Assembly (NCBI RefSeq): GCF_021869535.1
Contig: NW_026262668.1
Location: 64,634,058 to 64,698,057, forward strand
Source of the DNA: Mytilus californianus
Lineage: Eukaryota > Mollusca > Bivalvia > Mytilida > Mytilidae
Length of the DNA: 64,000 bases
Reading direction: 5' to 3'
Shown: piece after piece, positions 45,203-57,900 of the stretch
Layout of the letters: every line of letters starts with the position of its first letter
How positions within the stretch are numbered: the first letter of the stretch is position 1
Notes under the pieces: model-generated
What the model was told of the DNA's origin: nothing
What the model saw: the letters and a program-made list of their open reading frames with translations, nothing else
Database searches by the model: none
Program-made: the position numbers and the translations under genes

Positions 45203-45208
45203 TTTATT
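45203..45208 (-). terminator. Possible poly(A) signal of TBC1D5
   Basis: AATAAA reads on the minus strand about 190 bases after the TBC1D5 stop. In such AT-rich DNA the hexamer is common, so this is only the nearest candidate. Confidence 0.25.
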
Positions 45209-45237
45209 TAAAAAATTTCAGAAATTTCCTGATTATA

Positions 45238-45295
45238 TGATTGATTGTTGGTTACTTTTAACGTCAACTGTCAATTATTTCTTGCATGTTCTGGA
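45238..45295 (+). repeat. Dispersed repeat fragment (GATTGATTGTTGGTTAC type)
   Basis: Resembles 39285-39350 (GATTGATTTTTGGTTGCTTA and CAGTGGCAATTATTTC). Confidence 0.5.
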
Positions 45296-45395
45296 CAATC
45301 CTAATATAAGTTATAAACATTTAGTATTAAAACAGTACATACAGTTGCAGATAAAGAACATTTTGACTTAGTTAAGAAACTTTGACTGCATTATT

Positions 45396-45959
45396 CTAAG
45401 CACTATCTCCTGAATCAGAATAAAAAGGGTTCATATTTTGTTCATTTGTATTTACAAGTGGGTGAGAAAAATTTTCATCTTCCTCTGAATCTGAGCAGTC
45501 AAAAGGATTGAGACTATCTTTTTCTGTTTTACTTGACTGTACAATAGGATGTGTTATATTTTCAATGTTTTCCCCTCTGTTAGTGTTATTTTTCTTGCCT
45601 TTTTTTCCTTCATATTGAAGAGCTTTGCTCATTTTTGGTTCAGCTCTATACTTGTGTGTCTCTGTGTAGTCATTCAGTTCATAATTTGTTTCTGGTATTC
45701 TAGAATTTGCTACAAAGTCATTTGTGGGCGAATCTGCCACTTCTGAATTTTCTTCACTACTCATGTAAAACATTTTGCCACCTTTTTTAACTTCAGGTCT
45801 TTTTTCTTCAATTTCCTTTTGGTTAATGGGTTGATCAACTGAAGAATCAGTTTCTGGTGATGATGAATCTTGTGAAGAAATCTGTGAAGTTTTTAAAACT
45901 GTATCATCATCAACAAGATTCTGTGAAAACTTGAGAGTTCCTTTAAGTAAATCTCTCAC
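45396..45959 (-). CDS. TBC1D5: TBC1D5 last exon: conserved start, divergent acidic tail with two NPF motifs
   Basis: Begins VRDLLKGTLKFSQ, matching the IKDILKGSLRFNQ block, and ends with TAG at 45398-45396 (187 codons). The tail is hydrophilic, Ser/Glu/Asn-rich and likely disordered. Near the end are SLNPFDCSDSEEDE and MNPFYSDSGDSA. NPF followed by acidic residues is the known ligand pattern of EH domains such as those of EHD proteins. I see no clear LC3-interacting motif here, though vertebrate TBC1D5 has one in its C-terminal region. Confidence 0.94.
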   Translation of the reverse strand: MRDLLKGTLKFSQNLVDDDTVLKTSQISSQDSSSPETDSSVDQPINQKEIEEKRPEVKKGGKMFYMSSEENSEVADSPTNDFVANSRIPETNYELNDYTETHKYRAEPKMSKALQYEGKKGKKNNTNRGENIENITHPIVQSSKTEKDSLNPFDCSDSEEDENFSHPLVNTNEQNMNPFYSDSGDSA

Positions 45960-48900
45960 CTGAAAAATATAGATGGTTGTGATAAAAGTTGATTCAACTC
46001 CTGGTGTTTTAATTCATTGAGGCAGCTTTATATATATTTAAGTTATCAAAAACATAGACAAATTCTACCAGTACTTTTAGCTACTTTGACAATGTATATC
46101 CTGAAATACTTAGGAGCTTCAGTTTATATGCCACATCTAATTTTAAACATGATTTTCCTGAACATTTTCTATTAAATGTATTTAAAAAATATGTCCAAGA
46201 AATATTTTAGCCAAATTACATGAAATTTTCACCACTGAAAGGTGATTTATTTTAAGTTTATTGTTCTGATATATCATTGCTCAACATTTAAAAAATATAT
46301 GGTAAATTCTCATAAATTGGTTGATATAGTAAATAGTAAAATGCCCTTGGAGAAAATCTTTCAGGAAGATACCATTAGGCCCCTCTGTAATAAAAATTGG
46401 AAAATTTTAAAAATTGAAAAGGAGCTTACTTTCACAAATCCCAAAAAACCAATATGAATATTGAATAATTTGATCTAAGCATGCTCAATTTGGTGCCAAA
46501 ATTTTTATTTTACAGCTAAAGTTCCATAACTCTTGCATGACAAATTGGAAAATTTTCAAAATCCAAACGTAGCTTTTTTACACATCACATGGTAAAGCAT
46601 ACTCAAATGAAGATTGATATCAAATTCAAGAAGGCTCCGATTTGGAGTTCATGAGACAAATGTGTGAAAAATTTCATTCATAGCCATTATGTGTTAGTAT
46701 ATATAAGGAACAGTATTCAATAAACAGGTAATTGTTGAGTGATGAATCTGAAAATGCACCTCACTGTAAAGCATGCTCACATGGAGGTTGATAGAAAATT
46801 TCAGGAAGTTCTGATTTGTAGTTCCTGAAACAAGAGGCTCTCAAGAGCCTGAATCGCTCACCTGTAATTTTTTGCTTAAATCTTTTATCAATGATTATTT
46901 TTGCTTTTCAATATATATTAATGAATGGCTTAAAACTTCCATTGAAATGTTCTTTGTATCTGTCATATTTTCTTCAAAATCAAAGAAATGCATTTTACCC
47001 CTATGTTTCATTTTAGCCATAGTGGCTATGTTTCTTGACGTACAAGAAAATAAAATACAAGATTTATACTAGAAACTCTGAAACTCATTCAGCCCAAGTT
47101 TGGCTGAAATTGATTCAGCAGTTTCAAAGGAGAAGATTTTTTAAAGTAAGCAAACTAAATTTTATTTAGGGGCCAGCTGAGGACCACCTCCAGGTGCGGG
47201 ATTTTCTCGCTGCATTGAAGACCCATTGGTGGCCTTCGGCTGTTGTCTGCTCTTTGGTCAAGTTGTTGTATCTTTGACATATTCCCCATATCCATTCTCA
47301 ATTTTAAATGAACAAATTGTGAAAAATTGATTTTAAAGGGCAATAACTCCTTAAGGGGACAATTGACAATTTTGGTCATATGAACTTATTTGTAGATCTT
47401 ACTTTGCTGAACGTTTTTGCTGTTTACAGTTTATCTTTATCATTAATAATATTCAAGATAATAACCAAAATCTGCAAAATTTCCTTAATATTACCAATTT
47501 AGTGGCAGCAATCCAACAATGGGTTGTTAGATTCATCTGAAAATTTCAGGGCTGACAGAGCTTGGTCTAATAAACATTTTTACCTACATCAGATAAGCTC
47601 TAAATGCTTTGGTTTTTGAGATATAAGCCAAAAATTGCATTTTACCCCTACGTTCTATTTTGAGTCATGGCGGCCATGTTTTTTTAAGAAACAGAAAATA
47701 AAACACAAACTTTATTCTAGATACCCTTAGAATCATTCAGCTTAAGTTTGGTTGGAATTGGTTCAGCAGTTTCAGAGAAAAAGATTTTTTAGTTAGAAAG
47801 AAGTTAGAAAACATGATAAACAAATTGTGTAAAATTGTCCTTGAAGGGCAATAACTCCTTAAGGGGTCAATTGACAATTTTGATCATACAAAACTTATTT
47901 GTAGATCTTACCTTGCTGAACATTTTTGCTGTTCACAGTTTATCTTTATCATTAAAAATATTTAAGATAATAACCAAAAACTGCAAAATTTCCTTAAAAT
48001 TACCAATTTAGTGGCAGCAACCTAACAATGGGTTATCAGATTCAACTAAAAATTTCAGGGCTGATAGAACTTCACCTAATGAACACTTTAACCCCATGTC
48101 AGATTTGCTCTAAATGATTTGGTTTTTGAGATATAAGCCAAAAACTGCATTTTACCCCTATGTTCTATTTTTAACCATGGCGGCCATGTTATTTGACGAA
48201 AAAGTAAATAAAACACAAACTTTATTCTAGATACCCTAAACATCATTCAGCTTAAGTTTGGTTGGAATTGGTTCTGTAGTTTCTGAGGAGAAGATGTTTG
48301 AAATAGTTTACAATTAAAAACGGACGACGACGGACGCCAAGTGATGGCAAAAGTTCACAGTTCCTTCAGAATGGTAAGCTAAAAAGTGTGACAATATTTT
48401 TTGGGATAGACAGTTGGTCTTACAAAAACACAGATGGATGGACGAAAATAAACCAGTAAATCCCCTTCCTTTTAAGCAGGGATAAGATTTTGCAATCTTT
48501 TTTTGGGAACTGCAATATCTAAGGGCCTTATTTAGTTGTAGGGTGTTCTAGGTAGCTTCAGTTGAAACATTCCTGTATATAAAAATAAAAATAAGGAGAT
48601 GGGGTATGATTGCCAATGAGACAACTATCCACGAGAGTTCAGTATACAATTTAGCTTTTCACTTCAACAGCTTCATTTCAAATATTACTCTGTTCATTTG
48701 AAAAATTAGAAATCTTGGTTAACTAAATTAATAAATATTATTGTCCTTGATTGTAGGAATATATATGAACTTATATTGAACACAAATATTATACAAAAAA
48801 TTACCTGTTTAATTCCAGCTATTGCAATAAGAATTTCATCCTCATTTTGTAAGTTTTGTTGTAATAGTTCTGACTGCAGACGATCTGTAATTATATGTCA

Positions 48901-51900
48901 AACAAAAACTAATCATATATGTCAAAAAATTACCATAAATCTTTGTGGATAAATATTATATTTTTGCTATCAAAATAACTATTGTTGGAAATATGAGTCC
49001 TATATAGTATAGTTATGTCTGCAATATCAACAAAAAAACCTGTTTGAAATTTCTTTAGCCTTTGCCACTGTTTCAATGACATTTAACGCACATTTCACTT
49101 AATAGTGGATAAAAAAGCCAAAACATAAAAAAAAATCAATAATAATTCACTCCCTTGCTATTTTCAATCAAGAATTATTGAGTTGTTATATTATTCCTGG
49201 CTTCAATAAAATTCAAACTTAAATTGCTGTTAATATTAATTTGTTATATTTCAGAATATGTAAAACAAATATATAGCAGTACATGTATTTAACATTTATC
49301 AATTTCATAATGCCTATCAAATATAAAAATTTGCCAAAGGACATAAAGCTAGCAACAGCCAATCAATCAATCAATCAAATCTAAATAAAACAGAAAAAAA
49401 ACCCAACAATAGTGTCTACCAAATTATGAGCACAATTTGTCTATAATATAGCTTCTTGTTTCAAATTCCAATATGGAACACATATTGCATTGTCATGAGA
49501 TATTCATGGTTGTGTATTTCATCACCATAATTCGTTTTAGACATTTGTGATTTAAAAATATCATTCAGTCAATATTTCACTGCTCTTTTATCTTACAAAT
49601 ACTGTATCTGCATGTTTTTGGGATTTTAATGCTTAACCTTTGTTTGCTGAGGTTAAATTGGAACATTAAACGATACGAGGACATTCACATCAATATTGTT
49701 GATTTGAACAAATTGTTTACACAAGGGATATTTTTGCACATTTTTTTAACAGTATTTCTTCACAGATGTTGATGATACCCTGTTATTTTTTTACTGTAGT
49801 TTTATGATTGTGAAATTTTATCAGACAACACATGATAGAGTTTGTAGGAAGACTGCACTATATTTATAAGTGATTTAATTGATTCCTTTACCCCTTTATC
49901 TTGGGTTGGGAACCCCACCTTTAAAAAATGGCTGGATCTGCCCCTGCTTTTACATATGTTTTTTATTACAGTTGTCCATAATATCAAAGGGTATCACTTA
50001 TATTTCAAATTTGGTCTGTTTCGATTTCGTGAAAGGTGTGAGTTGTTAAGTTCATCATAACAGAACTTCCAGTTATGGTCAAAGTGAAGAACCAGAATAA
50101 AAGAACTGTATCTTAGATATATAAACAAGAGTGCGCATTCTAAAATGTCTTGCCTACTTTACTTATTCATGATTGAATGCTGAAGTCTGCAATATTAAGG
50201 TTTTACTACAAGTATCAATTAAACTTGACATTATCAATGATCCATTTAAATGAGGTCAAGGTCAGATGAACCCTGCCAGATAAAGGCAACAGTATACCGA
50301 TGTTCGAAACTCATAAATCGATAGAGATAAAAACAAATCCGGGTTACAAACTAAAACTGAGGGTAACACATCAAATATAAGAGAACAACGACACAACAAA
50401 AACACAACATTAAAATGTAACACACACAGAAACGAACTATAATATAACAACGGCCATTTTCCTGACTTGGTACAGGACATTTTAAGAAAAAAATGGTGGG
50501 TTGAACCTGGTTTTGTGGCATGCCAAACCTCACGCTTTTATGGCAACGTCAAACACAACACCAAAACGACAACATCACATGACAGGACCACAATACAAAT
50601 AAATGGGAGAACATATAGGACAAAGAAACACACGAATAATTAACAAAAGGTACTAGGCTTAAAATTCAATACGCCAGACGTGCGTCTCATCCACACAAGA
50701 CCAACCAGTGATGCTCAGATGAAAAAAGTTTGAAAGCCAAAACAAGTACAAAGCTGAAGAGCACCGAGGCCAAAACTTCCAAAAAGTTGCGCCTAACACG
50801 GCCAGGGTTTTCTGCCTGGGACAGAGATGTACACCTTACAATACGGTATGGGTTTTGATCATAGTTGAAGGCCATACAGTGATCAATAGTTGCTTACATC
50901 TACACCATTTGGTCTCTGGTGGATAGTTCTCTCATTGGAAATCATACTTTATCTTCTTATTTTGATATTCAAACTTAACATGGAGATTAACACCACTCCT
51001 TCCTTTCTCTGCAGCTTTAAATCCAAAGATTCATAGTTCCATAATCCTTCAGATTCATAGTTTCATTATTTTTTACTTTTCACAACATATGTTTTTCCCA
51101 GTTTAAAATTCTTTACCTATATGTATATCTAATTTTTGTGATGCATAATCACACATGGATTCTTTTTCTGACATCTGGTTTTGTAAAATACCAATCTGAA
51201 ATTCATATTCTTTTTCCTGAAAGTATAAATAGTAATTCTTTTCATTTCAAAAGTGTACTTAAAAATATCAATTGGAAGATATAAAAAAAAACAAGAATGC
51301 ACACCTTTTCCTGCTTAGCATAACCTGACTTATAAATCAAACTGCATGTATTGACTAACAGGAAGCATGTGTCCCACAGATTCGAGAAGTGCAGAATGTT
51401 ACAATTTATTACAGTCAAGCTGCTGACCAGAAATGATGTCATTCTGTTCAATAGTTTATGAGAAAAATATGTTTTTTCATTCACCATATTGAAAATTCAA
51501 AGTATGAGTAAACATGAATTATTTATCTGACAGACACCAAGAGTGCATACACACTTCAACTTATCACTGTCAAGCTGCTACCCAAATATGTTTAGTAGTT
51601 CATGGGAAAAATTTAACAAACTATTAGTTGGATGAACAATAGACAAACAGACAGAAAGACAGATAGACAGACAAGGTAATAGCAAGAAACTTATTTTGGA
51701 ATCATAAATTTTACTCTAAAAATATTATTTGAAACAGATTATTTCCCTTGTCAGGCAGGAGAACTGCTTCACTGCAATAATGCTCAATGATGAATAAACA
51801 ATTAGGTGTTTTTAATCCCTGTTGATTTAAAGAAATATTTGGATTGTATTAATTTAGAAATTATCAATGGTCTTTTGCCTTCCAACATATTTGTAATCCA

Positions 51901-54900
51901 ATCTGATTATAAAGATGTAAATATTTGTAAATTTTAGTAACACATAGTTTTCCATTCACTTCTCACCATTGCTTTGCACTGCAGCAAATCAGTATAAATA
52001 CCAGTATAATTCCCAACAAGGGAAATAACTTATATTCAACTATAATTTTCAAATCAGACTTTTGGCAATGAGCTTCGAGAAAGGACTGTATAGCTCCACT
52101 CCTAGAATGGGGGTATAAAACTTATTTCATTAAGAAATGCATTATCATTATGCACCTAAGTATTTGAAAACTATACAATTTTGTCTGTTCTAGCTAACAT
52201 ATCTGATAACACTAGTTCTCTTTGCTGATTTGTGTAAATCACAATGTACAAGGTTAGAGTGTTTCCCTCTTATTCTTCTTATACTGATATCTGGTTTATA
52301 TCAATTATTCCATTTATCAATAGCATATATCAGGGGAGGTATTATTTAACCTCTCACTTCCGTTTCTGCTTTCATACTTTTAAATAGCACAACACACAAT
52401 GATTTTAATTTGTGATACAATTTTGTAAACCATCCTTACCTTATTGACTTTCTTTCCTTTTCCTTTTGGACTAGGCAAGGTTGCAAATTTTGACATGCTG
52501 CCAGCCCCATCATCAGAATTTGGACTGAGCCCAGATGTTTGCCGAACAGAAGGTTCCATTCTTGCCATAGCAGCTGCTGCATTACCAGAAGTTTCTATCC
52601 TGGTTGTAGAAGGTGTTGAATTTCCAGATTTGAAATAACCATCTTCCATCTGTGACAAACTTGCTGAAGATCCTCTCTTCTGTTTTGGGTACTGTGGAGT
52701 TCCTGGAGAAGTGCACACAATTTTTATTCATTCAAAAATAATCTACTTTGAATTAGTATTCATTCAAATATGTGAAAAGAAACATACATAAAATGTTGCA
52801 CAAGTGTTTCCTGTATGTGGTCCTGACATTTGATATTATTTTTCTAAATCCCATTATTGGTTATAATTTAAACAGAGGGAAACCATGCTATGGCAAATAT
52901 ATCAAAAACTTAATGATATTCTATGAAATTATTTTCATTATCCGTGCTAATTCAAACAAGTAAAGATATGGGTACCTTTTTTCTTCAATTTTTCATAAAA
53001 TAGTAATTAAACTGGTTGATATGCAGATATGTATCCAGTTTACTTGACATCCTCAGATTTAAAATTAATTTTGCAAAAATTGTCTAAGCTGGCCAAATCA
53101 CAGAATTTTGTTTATCTAAAAATAAGCCTATAATTCTGGTGTATTTAAATATATGTTTAAGAATAAATTAAGATATCTCATGTATTAATTCTTGGATTTG
53201 TCTTGTTAAAAAATTAAAACACATATGAAACAGAATAAGAACATTAAACAAGATGTCTGACTCTCAGATGTTCAGTTTAATATGTGTCTTTTATTTTTTT
53301 TTCCATCATTACTTTTAACACTTTACTTCAAGTTGTAAATTTGAACCAAAGACAAATTGTTTAATCCCTACATTAGGAGAATATTTTCTGCAATAATGGA
53401 CAAAAATATTGAGATCTATTAAGACATTAAAAAATAATCTTGTTCTAGAGAGTACCAGCTGAAGTTTATCCTATAAACATGCAGTTAGATATGTTAGTAT
53501 CAAAATTTTATACTCCTGTTATTTCTGTGTATCATTTTAGTTAATACTGTATGGTGAGACAATCGACATATATATTGTTTCATTTGCTAGTGTGTGTTGT
53601 TGCATCTTTGTCCTACTAAACTTCTAAATATATTCATGTATAGTAGACCATATCTTTTATCTCTTTGTGATGTATTATAAATACAAAGTTCTTGAAAAGT
53701 GATGTTCTGAAGGTTTTGACCACCATAATTTTGCAAAGGACTGACACAATTTTGGTATTTTGCAATAGAAATAATAATAAGTACCAGAAAATTTTCTTCA
53801 AGGACCACCAGGGAAAGAAAGATTTCGAGAACTCTGAAATTATATAAAATATGAAATCGTGGTGATTTTGGCAGATTTCAACAAAAACTTGAAAACTTGC
53901 TTTTCCTTGAATAAAGGCAGTTTTATACCTTTTTTTTGTAGCACAAAATAAAGAAAATGATCCACTTTTTTACCTGGAGATATGTCAGTCTGAAGGTTCA
54001 TTGGAACACTAGTGGACTTGTACATTTTCTGCTTGTCAGACGATACAATTAATGTCTTTGGTCGGGAACCAGACATTCTCCTACTGAAACTTGACCAGCT
54101 GGTTGTCATGGAAGGTTTGTTAGTGGTATTAGTGGTGACAATGGAAGAATTAGAAGCAGGTATAGCTAGAATATAATTAGCATTAGCATAGTGTGGCATT
54201 ATCTACAACTAGCTCTATATATATATATATAGTAATGTCTAAATAGTTGCTGAACCTCTGTTACTCATATAATAAAAACAAATTTGATGATAAAAAAAAA
54301 ATAGGTATAACATTTTGTTCATAAATTGAAGAAAATTTCTGTATGAAGAGCTTATTACAAAAAAAAAGCCAAATAATTTAAGACCCTCTTTAACAAATAC
54401 TAATATAAGACAAAGTTTTTAAATTTAGGAAATACAAAGAACTTCATAATATCATATTATGCATGCAATCATCCTATGTAGTTACGACAAACTGGTTTTA
54501 TAACTGATGTTGAATTTGCTTACAAGAATACAAACTTTTGATAAAAAACATTAACTAAAAGTCCAAGCTCCTATGAATTGAATAAATGGTGAAAAGTTTG
54601 CACAGCATAAGCATGTCCAAACTTTTTCTCATGTTTAAAGGCGTTTCAACTGAAAATTGTGGTAAGAGATGGAGATCTGTTGAAAAAATTACTATAATGA
54701 CTAAAATTCCATGTCTTGAATGAATGATAAATAAACGTTCCTAAACAATTTAAAATGGTGAAAAGTTTCAAGGTTGTGGTTAAAAAATTAATCAAAATAG
54801 TAAAATCTCTTCCCCTTTTCCATCACCTTGCACCATGTGAAAGGCAATAATACTAACCTCTCATCAAACCAATAGCCAGTTTGGCATTTCGTGCAACTGT

Positions 54901-57900
54901 ATAAAAATGCACCTTTTTTGTTATCCTCAAGTATTTAAACACCTTCAGTGAAAATTATAAAATTCCATCCAATATAATGTGACCACAACTTTTATGTCCT
55001 ATAAAAGTAAGCTGATTTATATGGGTCACTTATATTTAATAATTCTTTCAGTAAAGCTGATAACGAGTTTTTTACAAAGCTATATGCAAGTGATATCTGA
55101 TATATCTGCGGGTGTGATTTTATAAGCTGATATATAGTTCCTGAAGTTCTATACAATGCAACCAAGAAATACATACGTTTGTTCCGAACAGATGCAGTCT
55201 TGACTATATTCACATTTTGGTATGTATAGTTTGGTGGTCTTGGATGACTCTAAAACATAAAATATGTACTAATCAAACAAAAATGTAAATTCAATTCTCA
55301 GCTTTTTATCAAAGCATCTGATTAATGAACACTTGATATAAGAATAATAAGATGTGGTATGAATGCCAATGAGACAACTATCCACCAAAGTTCAAATGAA
55401 GTGGATGTAAGCAATCAAAGGCAACCTAACAGCCTTCAACAATGAGAAAAATACAGATATGAAGATTATCTGTACCAATCTTTATGAACAAATCAATGAT
55501 GATTTTTTTTAAATTAGAAAAACATACAGCAAAAAATGACTTTTTTTTTCTAAAATCATGAAAATTTTATAAAAATGAATTATTTCCAAAGAATTGTTAA
55601 ACAAATTTAGAGCATACTTACGTAAACAAGATATTCCAAATGCTTTTCCAAAAACCTGCTTGCATTTATCTTTTGAAACAAAAAAGTAAAGTATGTCCAA
55701 GAAACAAAAAATTTGAGTAAATGTCTAAAATTTCCACCCCATTTATCTTGAAGGTATATTTTTTTTACATTCATTTGACTAGGTGAAAAATAGCTTGTAT
55801 GCTTTTTTTGTCAAAAATTCACAATGGGATCAAAACTGTATCTTATGCCCTTAAGAACACAATGTAAAAATGATTAATTGTTATACATTCATACATTAGG
55901 GTCTCTCAGGTATCTAGCCTTTTCTATCAAGTAATGAACATCACCAACAGGAGGATATCTCATTAAACAATTTAGGCATTGTGGGTAATCACTTGCAAGC
56001 ACTGAAACAGAAATAAAATATTGTTGAAAAAATACTTTTCATTAATAAATTTTTATATTAGTTATGTTCTTTTATGTTTAAATTTAGTGTATTTTGATTA
56101 TGATTCAGTAAAAGGTTTTAGTTAACAATGTAATATACTAGAAGTAAATTTCTATAATTTGTACTGTATATAATATGATATGTTAATAAGAAATCTATGA
56201 AAAATACCACATGTATATTGTAAACAGCAGGAGATTTCTGATGAAGTGTATTGTATGATGATTCAAAGTAACACAATTTCCTGACACTAAAAAATGCAGT
56301 CTGAACAGTCATAATGTTTTTTTATCCATATAATGTACAGAAATGGGGCATTTTTTTTTATACTTTTGATACTTCATTGTAAAGGTGATTAACTTTCTCC
56401 TATTATGAAATTAATTGGTATAAAATGTTATCTGTATAATCTTACACAAATCTCTTATGTACAGTAACATGGCAACAAAGATGAAGTCTACCAGATCAAA
56501 ACCAATACCATCAGCAAACAAGGCATCCCATAATACTAACAAGTCCTGCATTGGGAACTCTCTTCCAAATAATAATCTTATCCAGCGACTGATAAACAGA
56601 GAAAACAAAATCATAAAATGTAAAGCAGTAATAATAATGCCTTGTTTAACTTATTGCAGGCAAAATGTTTAAAATAATATGTCTTTAAATGGATTATCAC
56701 GTTTAACCCCAGCACAGTCTATATGTGCTTGTCATAATCCAGGAGCCTATAGTTCAGGGGTTGTCATTGGTTGCTCTGTATCATATTTGTTTTTTCATTT
56801 ATTGTTTTGTACATAAATCAGGCCATTTGTTTTCTTGTGTGAATTGTTTTACATTTTGTCATGTTGGGATTTTTTTTAGTTTACTATACAGTACAGGTTT
56901 TGCCCATAGTAAAAGGCCATGCAGTGACTAATAGTTGTTAACATCTTTGTCATTTGGTCTCTGGTGGATAGTTGTAAATCAATATCAAATACCGCCAGGT
57001 GATGTCTATTCTAAATATCAACATTGACCTTAACATATATGAACAGGGTATATAAATAATTTCTGGTATATATTAAGATCCTATTTCAGAAAAAGATACA
57101 GTAGCAAGGGCAGATAATAATATGTCCAAATTTAATGTCTTGATTTTGCAATGTTGCTAATGATAAGCATACAAAACTTAGCATCCTCAAATTGGTTATT
57201 GGAATTTGAAAGTGTATGCAATGGAAAACCAACATTATGTATATTAAGGCACGCGAAATCTTATGCGGGGGCATAAAATTTGAGGCAAATGAAGACTTGT
57301 AAGGACTGTCTTAAAGACCAAAATATATATATAAAAAAAAAAGTGTTTACAAATTCACCTACATTTATGACGTCACAAATACATCACTAATGACCCAATT
57401 GGTTAAAATCTTTGTTTAATTGAAACAATTGAACATTTTAACATATGTTTTCATAAAATTTTCACAGCATCATTGCAGTTAAACAAATTCAGATTTTTAA
57501 GGCCAAAATTATGAGTTAGTGAACCAACCCTTTTGCCCAAAATTGTACATTGTTCTTTGAAAATTAACCAATCAAATGAAAAAATTGTACATTGTTCTTT
57601 GAAAATTAACCAATCAAATGATGCCCCCACTTGTAAATATGCATGAGTCAACTTCCACATACAAATGCAGGATTCATGTAGTTAAGACCTTTTTGTGATT
57701 ATAAGCATTGTGTATAAGTTTCATAACATTTGGTTGAGGCAAACTAAAGTTAGAGAATGGAAACGACAGATTTTGCAATTTTTCCATTTATAAAGGGGCA
57801 TAACTCAAGAACAGTAAAAGTGATGCCACCAAATTTCAAACTTGATCTGTGTTTTGAGGTAATAAGCATTGTGTATAAGCTTCATAACATTTGATTGAGG

